Position numbers and translations under genes: made by a program. The notes below the pieces were generated by a model, which worked only from the letters and a program-made list of their open reading frames with translations, did no database searches and was not told the origin of the DNA. Positions 41,632 to 49,932 of a stretch of DNA of 64,000 nucleotides are shown one piece after another (positions within the stretch are counted from its first letter, which is position 1; the number at the start of each line of letters is the position of its first letter). The stretch spans positions 310,001 through 374,000 of the forward strand of contig NZ_FTLX01000002.1 of NCBI RefSeq assembly GCF_900156125.1, in the 5' to 3' direction. The DNA is from Domibacillus enclensis (GTDB lineage: Bacteria > Bacillota > Bacilli > Bacillales > Domibacillaceae).

Positions 41632-41648
41632 TGTAATAGTCTTGAAAT
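41632..41648 (+). promoter_or_regulatory. Possible WalR box upstream of the first LysM-3D gene
   Basis: TGTAAT, five bases, then TGAAAT fits the WalR (YycF) direct repeat TGTWAH-N5-TGTWAH with one deviation in each consensus half at most. WalR controls wall hydrolases such as the YocH 3D protein in B. subtilis, so the position makes sense. Confidence 0.45.
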
Positions 41649-41700
41649 AGAAGCGTGATACAATCAATCTCGTGTTACAAAACTAGGGGGTAGTGAATAC

Positions 41701-42258
41701 GTGAAAAAATTAGCGATGTCTCTTCTTGCCGCATTGATGATCTTCTCAGCTTCGTCAGCTTCTGCAAGTGCCGCTGTCCATACAGTCCAAAAGGGAGATA
41801 CACTATATAATCTATCAAAACGCTACACGACAACTGTTGATCAAATAAAGAAATGGAACAACTTATCTTCCAATACAATTCAAATCGGCCAGAAGCTATC
41901 AATCGGTTCAACTGCTGCCGCTTCATCAACTCCTGCACCAGCAGAAAAAGAGCCGGCTAAAGCCGTATCAAAAGAAATTACTGTGAAATCAACGGCCTAC
42001 ACAGCCTATTGCAAGGGCTGCTCGGGCATTACCGCAACAGGTATTAACTTAAAGAAAAACCCGAACGCAAAAGTCATTGCCGTAGATCCAAAGGTGATTC
42101 CGCTCGGCACAAAGGTTTATGTTGAAGGATATGGTGAAGCTGTTGCCGGCGATACGGGCGGTGCGATTAAAGGAAACAAAATTGACGTACATATGTCTAC
42201 AACGCAAAAAGCGAAAAATTGGGGCGTACGCACAGTGAAGGTACAAATTTTAAAATAA
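41701..42258 (+). CDS. LysM-3D domain wall hydrolase (YocH-like)
   Basis: A 185-aa secreted protein: signal peptide (about 1-25), one LysM peptidoglycan-binding module (HTVQKGDTLYNLSKRYTTTV), a linker and a 3D domain (STAYTAYCKGCSGITATG, VIAVDPKVIPLGTKVYVEGYG, AGDTGGAIKGNKIDVHM). The 3D domain carries the three conserved Asp residues of the MltA-like double-psi barrel, thought to be a lytic transglycosylase. Start is GTG after AGGGGG. A close paralogue follows at 42614. It is similar to B. subtilis YocH, a muralytic enzyme under WalRK control. Confidence 0.9.
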   Translation: MKKLAMSLLAALMIFSASSASASAAVHTVQKGDTLYNLSKRYTTTVDQIKKWNNLSSNTIQIGQKLSIGSTAAASSTPAPAEKEPAKAVSKEITVKSTAYTAYCKGCSGITATGINLKKNPNAKVIAVDPKVIPLGTKVYVEGYGEAVAGDTGGAIKGNKIDVHMSTTQKAKNWGVRTVKVQILK

Positions 42259-42262
42259 ACCT

Positions 42263-42296
42263 CAGGAAGCCAGGGATATCCCGGCTTCCTTTTTTG
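42263..42296 (+). terminator. Intrinsic terminator after the first LysM-3D gene
   Basis: Stem ggaagcc.ggg/ccc.ggcttcc followed by six T. Confidence 0.88.
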
Positions 42297-42613
42297 TATG
42301 TAACTGGGGCTTTTATGTCGGTAATATTACGAATTCGAGATAAGCGTTTTCTTGTAACATTCACGTCATATTTAAACATCTAAGCGTAATGTCCTTTTAA
42401 AATCATTACACCCCAGGACGTGTTACAATGAATCTCGTTAGGTCGAAACACACCGGCCAGGCGAGGATCACGTTCCTCCGCATTCAAGCGTTTATCGCTT
42501 TTATCATATATAGTTGTTGTCCCTACAGTCACGGAGAAATACAGCGTTACAAAATTCTTGCGTACGTGTGCACCGTCACACCGGCAGGAACAATTCAGGA
42601 GGTTTTTCATATT
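42297..42613 (+). promoter_or_regulatory. Long leader of the second LysM-3D gene
   Basis: About 317 bases without a gene. TACAAT at 42424-42429 may be a -10 element, which would give a leader of about 180 nt. The leader contains two small hairpins, gcg.agga/tcct.cgc near 42460-42480 and aagcg/cgctt at about 42486-42500, and then AGGAGG close to the ATG. It does not match the c-di-AMP (ydaO) riboswitch that precedes many wall hydrolase genes. The gene's reading frame stays open through the leader from an ATG at 42428, probably by chance. Confidence 0.4.
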
Positions 42614-43375
42614 ATGAAAAAGCAAATCATGGCACTTACAGCAACAGCAGTAATCGGCGGAGGCGCATTCGGCACCGCTGCATCAGCGAGCTCATATACA
42701 ATTCAATCAGGAGATACTCTATGGAGCATCTCTCAAAAAACAGGTACTACTGTTGATCAGTTAAAATCAGCGAATGGTCTTTCATCTAACATGATCTATG
42801 CAGGTGAAACACTTCAAACATCCGGTTCAGGAAATAAAGCAGCGGCAGCTTCTTCTAACGGTACATATACTGTTAAAGCAGGCGATACTCTTTATAAAAT
42901 TGCAACAGCACACGGCATTTCAGTTGATTCATTAAAAGCAGCGAACGGTCTTTCATCTAATATGATCTACCCGGGCGAGCAGCTTTCAACGAATGGATCA
43001 GCGGCGCCAGCAAAAGCAGCAGCTCCAGCGCAAGCTTCTACTCAAGCAGCAGCAGAGCCAGCTCAGCAATCTTCAGCACCACAAGGCAAAACGTTATCTG
43101 TAACAGCAACAGCGTACACAGCGGATTGTGCTGGCTGCTCCGGAATCACAGCGACAGGAATTGACCTTCGCAATGCACCAAACAAAAAAGTAATCGCGGT
43201 TGACCCGAATGTCATTCCACTTGGCTCACGTGTATACGTTGAAGGCTACGGTGAAGCCATTGCCGGCGATACAGGCGGTGCCATCAAAGGAAACAAAATC
43301 GATCTACACGTACCAAACAACGATGCAGCATACAGCTGGGGCGTACGTACAGTGAACGTAACAATTCTTGACTAA
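42614..43375 (+). CDS. LysM-LysM-3D domain wall hydrolase (YocH-like)
   Basis: A 253-aa paralogue of the preceding gene with two LysM modules (YTIQSGDTLWSISQKTGTTV and YTVKAGDTLYKIATAHGISV), an Ala/Gln-rich linker and a C-terminal 3D domain (ATAYTADCAGCSGITATG, DPNVIPLGSRVYVEGYG, AGDTGGAIKGNKIDLHV). Predicted secreted peptidoglycan hydrolase. I use ATG 42614, preceded by AGGAGG, rather than the far upstream ATG 42428 in the same frame. Tandem duplication with the upstream gene is evident from their 3D domains. A terminator follows. Confidence 0.92.
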   Translation: MKKQIMALTATAVIGGGAFGTAASASSYTIQSGDTLWSISQKTGTTVDQLKSANGLSSNMIYAGETLQTSGSGNKAAAASSNGTYTVKAGDTLYKIATAHGISVDSLKAANGLSSNMIYPGEQLSTNGSAAPAKAAAPAQASTQAAAEPAQQSSAPQGKTLSVTATAYTADCAGCSGITATGIDLRNAPNKKVIAVDPNVIPLGSRVYVEGYGEAIAGDTGGAIKGNKIDLHVPNNDAAYSWGVRTVNVTILD

Positions 43376-43387
43376 TAATTAAGTGTA

Positions 43388-43421
43388 AAAAGGCTGTCCC
43401 TACGCGGGCAGCCTTTTTTTG
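43388..43421 (+). terminator. Intrinsic terminator after the second LysM-3D gene
   Basis: Stem aaggctg.ccc/ggg.cagcctt followed by seven T. Confidence 0.9.
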
Positions 43422-43441
43422 TTTAGGATAGCAGGGTGGAA

Positions 43442-43547
43442 CGCTGATATATGGCTGCTAACGCTGATAAACTATCCAGGAACGCCTTTATTTGAATATA
43501 CGAGCGTTAGCCGAGGAGATATCAGCGTTATTTTTCTTTTTCTGGCG
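43442..43547. repeat. Periodic inverted-word array, family 1 (CGCYGATAW), locus B
   Basis: Forward words start at 43442 (CGCTGATAT), 43462 (CGCTGATAA) and 43483 (CGCCTTTAT). Inverted words start at 43498 (ATACGAGCG), 43519 (ATATCAGCG) and 43539 (TTTCTGGCG). Steps are 20-21 bp, the centre step 15 bp, as at 1194-1320. It lies after a terminator and before the kinase-like gene. A ten-base G run (43552-43561) follows it. Confidence 0.82.
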
Positions 43548-43662
43548 TTAAGGGGGGGGGGAATTCATTCTTAAAAAATTAGCCGCTTTACATGAAAACA
43601 AATGAATCGTTTTTACGGGTTCACCCGTATATAATAGAAGAAAGAAGAAAGAAGGAATGACC

Positions 43663-44298
43663 ATGAAACGGTATAAGCACTATGCAGAAAGCATCCGCTT
43701 CAAGCGCCAGGGCGGACATTGGCGGCCGATTGTCACTGATTCCAGGCTGTCTTTTGCAGGAGAAGGCAGAAGTGCCGCTGTTTTTCGAATTGCTGATACA
43801 AACAAGGCGCTCAAGGTCTTTTACCCGGATAAAGTGCACATCGCCAAAGAAGAAGCGGATATTTACCGGCTGCTGTCAGGCATCCCGCAGTATCCGACTC
43901 TTTATGAAGCAGGCGGCACCTATATCGTCATTGACTGGGTGGAGGGAAGAACATTTTTTCAGTGTCTGGAAGAAGGCATCGACATCTCTACCCGCCATAT
44001 TCAAGAAGCCGATCAAGCTTTGCTGTCTGCACGAAAAAGAGGCTTAAACCCGTCTGATGTGCACCTGCGCAATATTATGGTCACAAGCACAGGCAGCACC
44101 ATGATTATTGATGTAGCCCGCTTTCGCCAGGAAAAGGATTGTATGAACTGGGAAGATATAAAAACAGCCTATTCCGTATTTTATACGAAGCCTTTTTTCC
44201 CGAAGCGATGGCCGAAGCGTCTGTTGAATACGCTTGGATTGCTTTATAAAATGCGGCTGCTTCCGGTTCATCGGACAGCAGCAAAAAATCCGCAGTGA
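43663..44298 (+). CDS. Serine/threonine protein kinase-like protein
   Basis: A 211-aa small kinase-fold protein. It has a glycine-rich stretch GEGRSAAVFRI, an invariant-type lysine in ALKVFYP, a hinge VIDWVEGRTFF, a catalytic-loop-like segment NPSDVHLRNIMV, and a metal-binding-like IIDVARF in place of DFG. It is close in layout to B. subtilis YrzF-type kinases. The altered DFG leaves doubt about activity. Of two ATG codons I choose 43663, with AAGGA seven bases before; 43657 abuts that site. Substrates are unknown. It is convergent with the AmhX-like gene. Confidence 0.8.
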   Translation: MKRYKHYAESIRFKRQGGHWRPIVTDSRLSFAGEGRSAAVFRIADTNKALKVFYPDKVHIAKEEADIYRLLSGIPQYPTLYEAGGTYIVIDWVEGRTFFQCLEEGIDISTRHIQEADQALLSARKRGLNPSDVHLRNIMVTSTGSTMIIDVARFRQEKDCMNWEDIKTAYSVFYTKPFFPKRWPKRLLNTLGLLYKMRLLPVHRTAAKNPQ

Positions 44299-44325
44299 CG
44301 TGACGCCGCTGCGGATTTGTTTTGT
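44286..44325. terminator. Bidirectional terminator between the kinase-like and amidohydrolase genes
   Basis: Stem aaatccgcag/ctgcggattt with flanking A and T richness; it overlaps the last codons of the kinase-like gene. Confidence 0.82.
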
Positions 44326-44333
44326 TTATCCAA

Positions 44334-45458
44334 TTATCCTTCTTGCAGTGCGTGCCGGACGCTGGCTGCGAGTGTTTCTGCCCCGATTTTAATAATGCGC
44401 CTGTCGAAGGTCATATTCGGGTGGTGCAGACCCGGTGCAAGCCCAGAGCCAAGCCCCATCATGCAGGCTTTAATATGAGGCCGCTTAATCGTATAAAAGT
44501 GAAAGTCATCGCTTCCGGATGTGATCAGCGGCTCTGCCAGTGCATCTTCACCGCATACCTCCACAATTCCTTTTCGCAAAAAGGCAGCTGCATCCTCCGA
44601 TACTTCAGCGGCAGGCGTGAAATCCATCCATTCGTAATCAATTTTCACTTCATACAGCAAGCTGATCTGCTCCATTTTGTGTTCAACCGCTTTTTGAAGC
44701 TCCAGCAGCACTTTGTTTCGCTGCGCCCGCACGTCAAGGCCGAATTTGCCGGAGCCGGGAATAATATTCAAGCTTTCTCCGCCTGCTTCGATATGAGTCA
44801 TCTTCGCAGAATACGGTTCAAATGGAGAAAAGTTAATCGTATTCAGCTGACGGCTTAAAGAGGACATGACTTCGATGGCGTTCACTCCTTGATGAGGACG
44901 TGCGCCATGCGCGTCATCGCCAATCACTTTGCCGTGCAGAAAAGCAACAGCGCCGTGATGAACGGCCGGTGTAATTTTCCCGAAAGGTACCTCTTCAATG
45001 GGTCGCAGGTGGATGCCAAAAAGATAATCGACATCATCAACGACGCCCTTGCTGACCATTTTTAACGCTCCCGTTCCTTTTTCTTCTGCCGGCTGGAAAA
45101 TAAAGCGGACCGTTCCGCTGTCTTCGCCAACCTCGTCTTTTAATGATAAAATCGCGCCGATGACGATCGACATATGCGCATCGTGTCCACACGAATGATT
45201 GGCCCGGAATTCTCCGTCTACCTGCTGCCACAGGGCATCAATATCTGCCCGGACGGCTATCACCGGCGAGCCGCTGCCGATTTCAGCAATGAGTCCGGTA
45301 CAGTCATCAAATGTATAAGAACGAACGCCTTCCTCCGTTAACAACCGTGATATATAAGCCGTCGTTTCAATTTCCTTCCAGCTGATTTCTGGATGTGCAT
45401 GCAAATGTTCGAAAATCTCAAGAAGTTTATTTTCAAATGTCAGATCCGTTTGAGCCAT
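44334..45458 (-). CDS. amhX: M20-family amidohydrolase (AmhX-like)
   Basis: A 374-aa cytoplasmic metallohydrolase that probably cleaves an N-acyl amino acid or similar amide. M20 motifs are present: HAHPEISWKE, AVRADIDAL, HSCGHDAHM with the metal-binding Cys/His, PAEEKGTGA with the catalytic Glu pair, HGARPHQGVNAIE in the dimerisation domain, and SGSDDFHFY near the end. This fits the auxin-conjugate-hydrolase-like branch and resembles B. subtilis AmhX. The ATG follows GGGGGAGGGC. Physiological substrate is not known. Confidence 0.85.
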   Translation of the reverse strand: MAQTDLTFENKLLEIFEHLHAHPEISWKEIETTAYISRLLTEEGVRSYTFDDCTGLIAEIGSGSPVIAVRADIDALWQQVDGEFRANHSCGHDAHMSIVIGAILSLKDEVGEDSGTVRFIFQPAEEKGTGALKMVSKGVVDDVDYLFGIHLRPIEEVPFGKITPAVHHGAVAFLHGKVIGDDAHGARPHQGVNAIEVMSSLSRQLNTINFSPFEPYSAKMTHIEAGGESLNIIPGSGKFGLDVRAQRNKVLLELQKAVEHKMEQISLLYEVKIDYEWMDFTPAAEVSEDAAAFLRKGIVEVCGEDALAEPLITSGSDDFHFYTIKRPHIKACMMGLGSGLAPGLHHPNMTFDRRIIKIGAETLAASVRHALQEG

Positions 45459-45715
45459 CGCAAGCCCTCCCCCAGTCTTTCTTTTTATTAGTATAAGCGA
45501 AAACTATACGCTTGGGTTGAAAAACACTGAAAATTCTTATCTTTTTCAAATACTTTTCCTTTTTTAGCGCCCGTTTAACCATTTTATAAAGAGAAATGTG
45601 TTTTCTTTTCAAATTGAAAAAATAAAATGGCCAGAAACACAAAAAGATGGAGGAAAATGGAGATGATTGTCGAAAATAGGTAAAAGGTAGTGATGAAATG
45701 GTAAAGGAGAGTCGG

Positions 45716-46129
45716 ATGGAAAAATCGATGGAGAGTTCACTTATTTTTGTCAATGGCTGCCACGCAGAATGGACGATTCGTTTTATGACGGTTTATCAAG
45801 ACGGAGTCATAATGGATGCAGAGTTTTCAAGTCACGCATCTAGTGGAAACAAGGAATGGGCACTGGGAACAAAGGGTGCCGTTAAACTGCTCGTTGCACA
45901 AGGTGGAGTCTGGCAGGAGATTATGGTTGAATACAACCTGCCAAAGGGATATCTTCATTTAACAGCCGTCACGGCCAAAAGCTTTTCGCACACATTACTG
46001 GATGGAATCTTCAAACAGTTTTTTATTCGAAAAGGGAAAGTAATCCAATTTTTATCCGTTCGGTCCTTCAGTAATCACGCGTCTGTTTCTTCTGACCGCG
46101 TGCTGACAATTCGAATTCCAACAGCCTGA
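45716..46129 (+). CDS. Uncharacterised protein, 137 aa
   Basis: A soluble protein with no signal peptide or membrane helix. I start at ATG 45716, seven bases after AAAGGAG; the in-frame ATG at 45698 has a weaker site. The sequence alternates hydrophobic and polar residues and looks like an all-beta fold (SSLIFVNGCHAEWTIRFM, MDAEFSSH, VKLLVAQGGVWQEIMVEY, VLTIRIPTA). No family is recognised. It is a single-gene unit and its terminator hairpin begins before the stop codon. Confidence 0.7.
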   Translation: MEKSMESSLIFVNGCHAEWTIRFMTVYQDGVIMDAEFSSHASSGNKEWALGTKGAVKLLVAQGGVWQEIMVEYNLPKGYLHLTAVTAKSFSHTLLDGIFKQFFIRKGKVIQFLSVRSFSNHASVSSDRVLTIRIPTA

Positions 46130-46148
46130 AACAGGGCTGTTTTTTCTG
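46119..46148 (+). terminator. Intrinsic terminator overlapping the stop of the 137-aa gene
   Basis: A stem acagcc(t)/(a)gggctgt with loop gaaac is followed by six T; the TGA stop is inside the hairpin. Confidence 0.78.
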
Positions 46149-46185
46149 TTATACTAAAATGACAGATAGAAAGGAGCGGTATAGA

Positions 46186-48183
46186 ATGAAGCGTTTTGCC
46201 CTTTTTCTGTTCTCTGGATCGGTGGCACTGATCGCCGGCTGCAGTGGACCTGAATCACCTGAAACCGTGCTTGAAGACTATATGAATGAATGGAAAGAAG
46301 ACGATTACAATGGCATGTATGCTCTGTTTACGGAAGAAACGAAAGCTTCTATAACAGAGCAGCAGTTTGTTGAACAATACGGAAAGATTATGCGTGATAT
46401 CGAAGCTGAGAACGTGGCTGTCACACTTCCAGCTGAAGAAGACGTGAAAGAAGACAACGAACAGACGTCACGCCTGCCCTTCAGCGTCGAAATGGATACG
46501 CTGGCAGGACCGGTTTCCTTTGAGAAAGAAGCGGTGATGAAGCTTGAAGAAACAGAGGAAGGCGAAGCGTGGCTGATTGACTGGGACCCGTCTTTTTTGC
46601 TTCCTGATTATGGTGAAGGAGATAAAGTGCGCATTCAAGCACTTGAAGCCGAGCGTGGCCGGATTTTTGACCGGAATGGCAGTTCACTTGCTGTAAACGG
46701 ATCTGCGCTGGAGATTGGGGTGAATGCTGGAGCCATTGATGAAGCAGGAAAAGCGTCGTTTGCTGTACTTCTTGGAGTTGAAAAAGCATTTATTGATGAA
46801 CAGCTGGGCCAGAGCTGGGTGCAGGAAGGCTACTTTGTTCCATTAAAAACCGTTTCGGAGCAAAATAAAGCACTCATCCAAAAAGCGACAGCGATTCCCG
46901 GGGTCACCTCTGCTGCAAAGCCGGTTAGAGAATACCCATATGGTGCAGCTGCCGCTCACTTAACAGGCTACACGGGTGAAATTAACGCAGAAGAGCTAAA
47001 AGATAATGAAGGATACGCTCAAGGCGATCAAATTGGCAAAAGAGGGCTGGAGCAGTTATACGAGGAACAACTGAAAGAAACAGATGGTGTTCAAATTTTT
47101 ATCGACAAGGAAAAAGCGGAACCGGTCATTATTGCGAAAACAGAGCCTCAAAACGGGCAGGATGTCACGGTCACGATTAATGCCGAGCTGCAAAAAATGT
47201 TGTATGAACAGTATGAAGGCGATCCGGGTACAGCCTCTGCCGTAGATCCGAAAACAGGGCATGTTCTTGCCCTTGTTTCATCGCCGTCGTTTGATCCAAA
47301 TGCGTTCGCGCTCGGGCTGTCAGGGGAGCAGTATACCGCTTTGCAGGATGATCCGAAGCAGCCGCTGTTAAACCGCTTTGCAGCAGCGTATTCACCAGGT
47401 TCCACGATCAAGCCGGTGACCGCCTCTATCGCGATGAAAGCAGGAAAGCTGAATCCGGTGGAAGGAAAAACGATCACAGGGCTGCAGTGGCAAAAAGATT
47501 CCTCGTGGGGGAATTACCGTGTGACCCGGGTGAGTGAATCCTCGGCGCCGGTTGACCTGGAATCCGCCATCGTCGCTTCTGATAACATTTACTTTGCGAT
47601 GGCGGCGCTGGATACGGGAGCAGATCAAATGAAAGAAGGGCTTTCTTCCTTTGGGTTTGGGGAAGACAATCCATTTGCCTATCCGCTCCGCGAATCCCAA
47701 ATCTCTAACAGCGGCAGCTTTGATTCAGAGATTTTACTTGCGGATACCGGCTATGGACAAGGGGAAGTCTTAACGAGCATGACCCACCTGGCTTCCGTAT
47801 ACGGCACCTTTTTAAATAACGGCAGTCTGATGACGCCGCTGCTGCTGGCAGATGCAGAGCCTTCTGTTTGGAAAAAGGATCTGGTTTCGGAGCAGCAAAT
47901 TGCGTCCATTCAAAATGGACTGCGAGGCGTGGTTGAGCGCGGAACCGGACGGCCGGCAAATATTGAAGGGCTGACGATCTCCGGAAAAACAGGCACAGCT
48001 GAAATTAAATCGGAGCAGGGAACGACCGGCAAGGAAAATGGCTTATTCGTTTCATATGACGCCGGCAACCCAGCTTTTGTACTGGCTCTTCTGGTTGAAG
48101 ATGCGGCTGAGGCGGGCGGCAGCAGAGCAGCTGCCGAAAAAGCAGGAGCTTTTTATACGAAGTGGATGACGTATAATAAATAA
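46186..48183 (+). CDS. pbpC: Class B penicillin-binding protein PBP3 (transpeptidase)
   Basis: A 665-aa lipoprotein-like enzyme cross-linking peptidoglycan. The signal ends in a lipobox LIAGC (Cys19). An NTF2-like MecA_N domain follows (about 24-140), then a dimerisation domain with RGRIFDRNG, and the transpeptidase with Ser406-x-x-Lys (PGSTIKP), SDN at about 465-467 and KTGT at 601-604. Domain order and sequence match B. subtilis PbpC and the MecA/PBP2a branch, whose members bind beta-lactams poorly. I use ATG 46186, preceded by AAGGAGCGG; the in-frame ATG at 46159 is too far upstream for the lipoprotein signal. Confidence 0.92.
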   Translation: MKRFALFLFSGSVALIAGCSGPESPETVLEDYMNEWKEDDYNGMYALFTEETKASITEQQFVEQYGKIMRDIEAENVAVTLPAEEDVKEDNEQTSRLPFSVEMDTLAGPVSFEKEAVMKLEETEEGEAWLIDWDPSFLLPDYGEGDKVRIQALEAERGRIFDRNGSSLAVNGSALEIGVNAGAIDEAGKASFAVLLGVEKAFIDEQLGQSWVQEGYFVPLKTVSEQNKALIQKATAIPGVTSAAKPVREYPYGAAAAHLTGYTGEINAEELKDNEGYAQGDQIGKRGLEQLYEEQLKETDGVQIFIDKEKAEPVIIAKTEPQNGQDVTVTINAELQKMLYEQYEGDPGTASAVDPKTGHVLALVSSPSFDPNAFALGLSGEQYTALQDDPKQPLLNRFAAAYSPGSTIKPVTASIAMKAGKLNPVEGKTITGLQWQKDSSWGNYRVTRVSESSAPVDLESAIVASDNIYFAMAALDTGADQMKEGLSSFGFGEDNPFAYPLRESQISNSGSFDSEILLADTGYGQGEVLTSMTHLASVYGTFLNNGSLMTPLLLADAEPSVWKKDLVSEQQIASIQNGLRGVVERGTGRPANIEGLTISGKTGTAEIKSEQGTTGKENGLFVSYDAGNPAFVLALLVEDAAEAGGSRAAAEKAGAFYTKWMTYNK

Positions 48184-48309
48184 GGAAATTTAGGTTATTT
48201 TATAGGTTGATAGAACTAAAATATTTATATATAAAGGAATATGCTGAAAAAAGGAGAATAAGAGACGATAGAATGAGAGAGTGTAAGGTGAGAGTAGGGG
48301 AGCGATTCA

Positions 48310-49755
48310 ATGAATAAAACGGTTATTTCGTTAGCAGCAGCAGCTGTTATTTCAGCAGGCGGCGCTGCGGCTGCTGAAGCTTCAGAGCTGTACACAGTAA
48401 AGCAGGGAGACACGCTATTCAGCATCGCCAATCAATACAAGCTGTCCGTTGTTCAGCTAAAGGAGCTGAATGACCTTCAATCAGACGCGTTGTCCATTCA
48501 TGATCAGCTCGTTGTGTCAGAAGAGGAGAACGAGCAGCTGCAGCAGGAGGAGCAAACGGAAAGCACGGAGGAAGTCCTTGTTTTTTCAGCAGCGGCAGCC
48601 TCGTCCTACACCGTCCAGAGCGGTGATTCACTTGGTGCCATTGCCTCCCGCCACAAAACATCAGTTGCGTCAATTAAGCAGCTGAACGGCTTGAAGTCCG
48701 ACCTGATTTTTGTCGGACAAAAGCTGAAGGTCAACGGCAAAGCGGCCACAACAAGCAAACCGGCAGCCGGGAACACGACGACCACAAAACCGACGGGCAC
48801 GTATACCGTCCAAAGCGGTGATTCTTTAGGTGTGATCGCTTCCCGCTACAAAACGAGTGTTGCCTCACTTAAACAGCTGAATGCATTGAAGTCCGATGTT
48901 ATTTACGTCGGGCAAAAGCTGAAGGTAAGCGGCAAAGCAACAACCGCAAGCAAGCCTGCGTCGACCGGTACAAAGCCATCAACCAGTGCATCCGGGACCT
49001 ACACAGTAAAAAGCGGTGATTCACTGGGCGTGATCGCTTCCCGTTACAAAACGAGCGTTGCGTCACTTAAACAGCTGAATGGTCTTTCTTCTGACGTGAT
49101 TTATGTTGGCCAGAATCTGAAGACCGGCGGCAGTGCATCATCGACTACTACAAAGCCGGTCACCACAACAAAACCCGCTGCCTCTACATCCAATGGCACA
49201 TACATAGTGAAAAGCGGCGATTCTTTAAGTCTGATTGCATCAAGAAGCGGCATGACGGTCGCATCTTTAAAGCAAATGAACAGCTTGAAATCGGATGTCA
49301 TTTTCGTTGGCCAAAAATTAAAAACAGCGGGCGGGTCTGGCTCAAGCACAACACCGGTAAAGGTGACCAATCCGTCTTCTTCAGGTGGGTACAATACGTC
49401 CAGGCTGATCAGTACAGCGAATTCCCTCATAGGCATACCATACGTATGGGGCGGCTCTTCTACATCGGGCTTTGACTGCAGTGGCTTTATTTATTATGCG
49501 TATCAAAAAGCAGGCAAAAGCATAAGCCGAACAAACACAGAAGGTTTTTACAATCGCTCTTACGAAATATCCAGCCCGGCAGCAGGCGATCTCGTCTTTT
49601 TCAGCAACACGTATAAAAAAGGCATTTCCCACATGGGCATTTACATCGGCGGCAACCAGTTCATCCACGCGAGCTCATCAGCCGGCGTGACGGTTTCAAG
49701 CCTCGATAACTCGTATTTTAAATCAAAGTTTACAAGCTTTAAGCGGTTTTATTAA
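48310..49755 (+). CDS. LysM-NlpC/P60 peptidoglycan endopeptidase (LytE/CwlS-like)
   Basis: A 481-aa secreted autolysin. After a signal peptide (to about residue 24) there are five LysM modules (YTVKQGDTLFSIANQY, then four close repeats of the type YTVQSGDSLGVIASRYKTSV) joined by Ser/Thr linkers. The C-terminal NlpC/P60 domain (about 365-481) has the catalytic Cys in GFDCSGF and His in ISHMGIYIGG, plus QFIHASS. It should cut D-Glu-diaminopimelate bonds during cell separation or growth. LysM repeats 2 to 5 are nearly identical, a sign of recent internal duplication. GGGGAGCG lies before the ATG. Confidence 0.93.
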   Translation: MNKTVISLAAAAVISAGGAAAAEASELYTVKQGDTLFSIANQYKLSVVQLKELNDLQSDALSIHDQLVVSEEENEQLQQEEQTESTEEVLVFSAAAASSYTVQSGDSLGAIASRHKTSVASIKQLNGLKSDLIFVGQKLKVNGKAATTSKPAAGNTTTTKPTGTYTVQSGDSLGVIASRYKTSVASLKQLNALKSDVIYVGQKLKVSGKATTASKPASTGTKPSTSASGTYTVKSGDSLGVIASRYKTSVASLKQLNGLSSDVIYVGQNLKTGGSASSTTTKPVTTTKPAASTSNGTYIVKSGDSLSLIASRSGMTVASLKQMNSLKSDVIFVGQKLKTAGGSGSSTTPVKVTNPSSSGGYNTSRLISTANSLIGIPYVWGGSSTSGFDCSGFIYYAYQKAGKSISRTNTEGFYNRSYEISSPAAGDLVFFSNTYKKGISHMGIYIGGNQFIHASSSAGVTVSSLDNSYFKSKFTSFKRFY

Positions 49756-49765
49756 AAAAGAAAAC

Positions 49766-49890
49766 GGCGCAATACATTGGATTACGGCGCAATAATCACA
49801 GTTAAGGCGCAATACATTGGATTATGGCGCAATAATCACAGTTAAGGCGCAATTCCACGTGAATTGCGCCTTATTTTTCATAATTGCGCC
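49766..49890. repeat. Periodic inverted-word array, family 2 (GGCGCAAT), locus B
   Basis: Five GGCGCAAT words start at 49766, 49786, 49806, 49826 and 49846, exactly 20 bp apart; two ATTGCGCC words start at 49863 and 49883, also 20 bp apart. The centre step is 17 bp as at 29374-29478, and ggcgcaattc/gaattgcgcc forms a perfect 10-bp hairpin. The 12-bp spacers alternate in two types, so a 40-bp unit is duplicated almost exactly. It lies between the ends of two convergent genes. Confidence 0.92.
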
Positions 49891-49899
49891 AATAAACAG

Positions 49900-49932
49900 A
49901 AAAGAGCCGAACGGCATTCGTTCGGCTCTTCG
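49900..49932 (-). terminator. Intrinsic terminator of the SGNH/MBOAT operon
   Basis: Stem agagccgaacg/cgttcggctct followed on the minus strand by four T. Confidence 0.82.

Noticed and set aside
42428-42613. c-di-AMP (ydaO) riboswitch before the LysM-3D gene, or an extended N-terminus of the protein
   Set aside because: The conserved ydaO core is not found; the extension would put non-hydrophobic sequence ahead of a good signal peptide that has its own AGGAGG site.
49766-49890. CRISPR array
   Set aside because: Repeats are only 8 bp, spacers 12 bp and recurrent, the word inverts half-way, and there are no cas genes.
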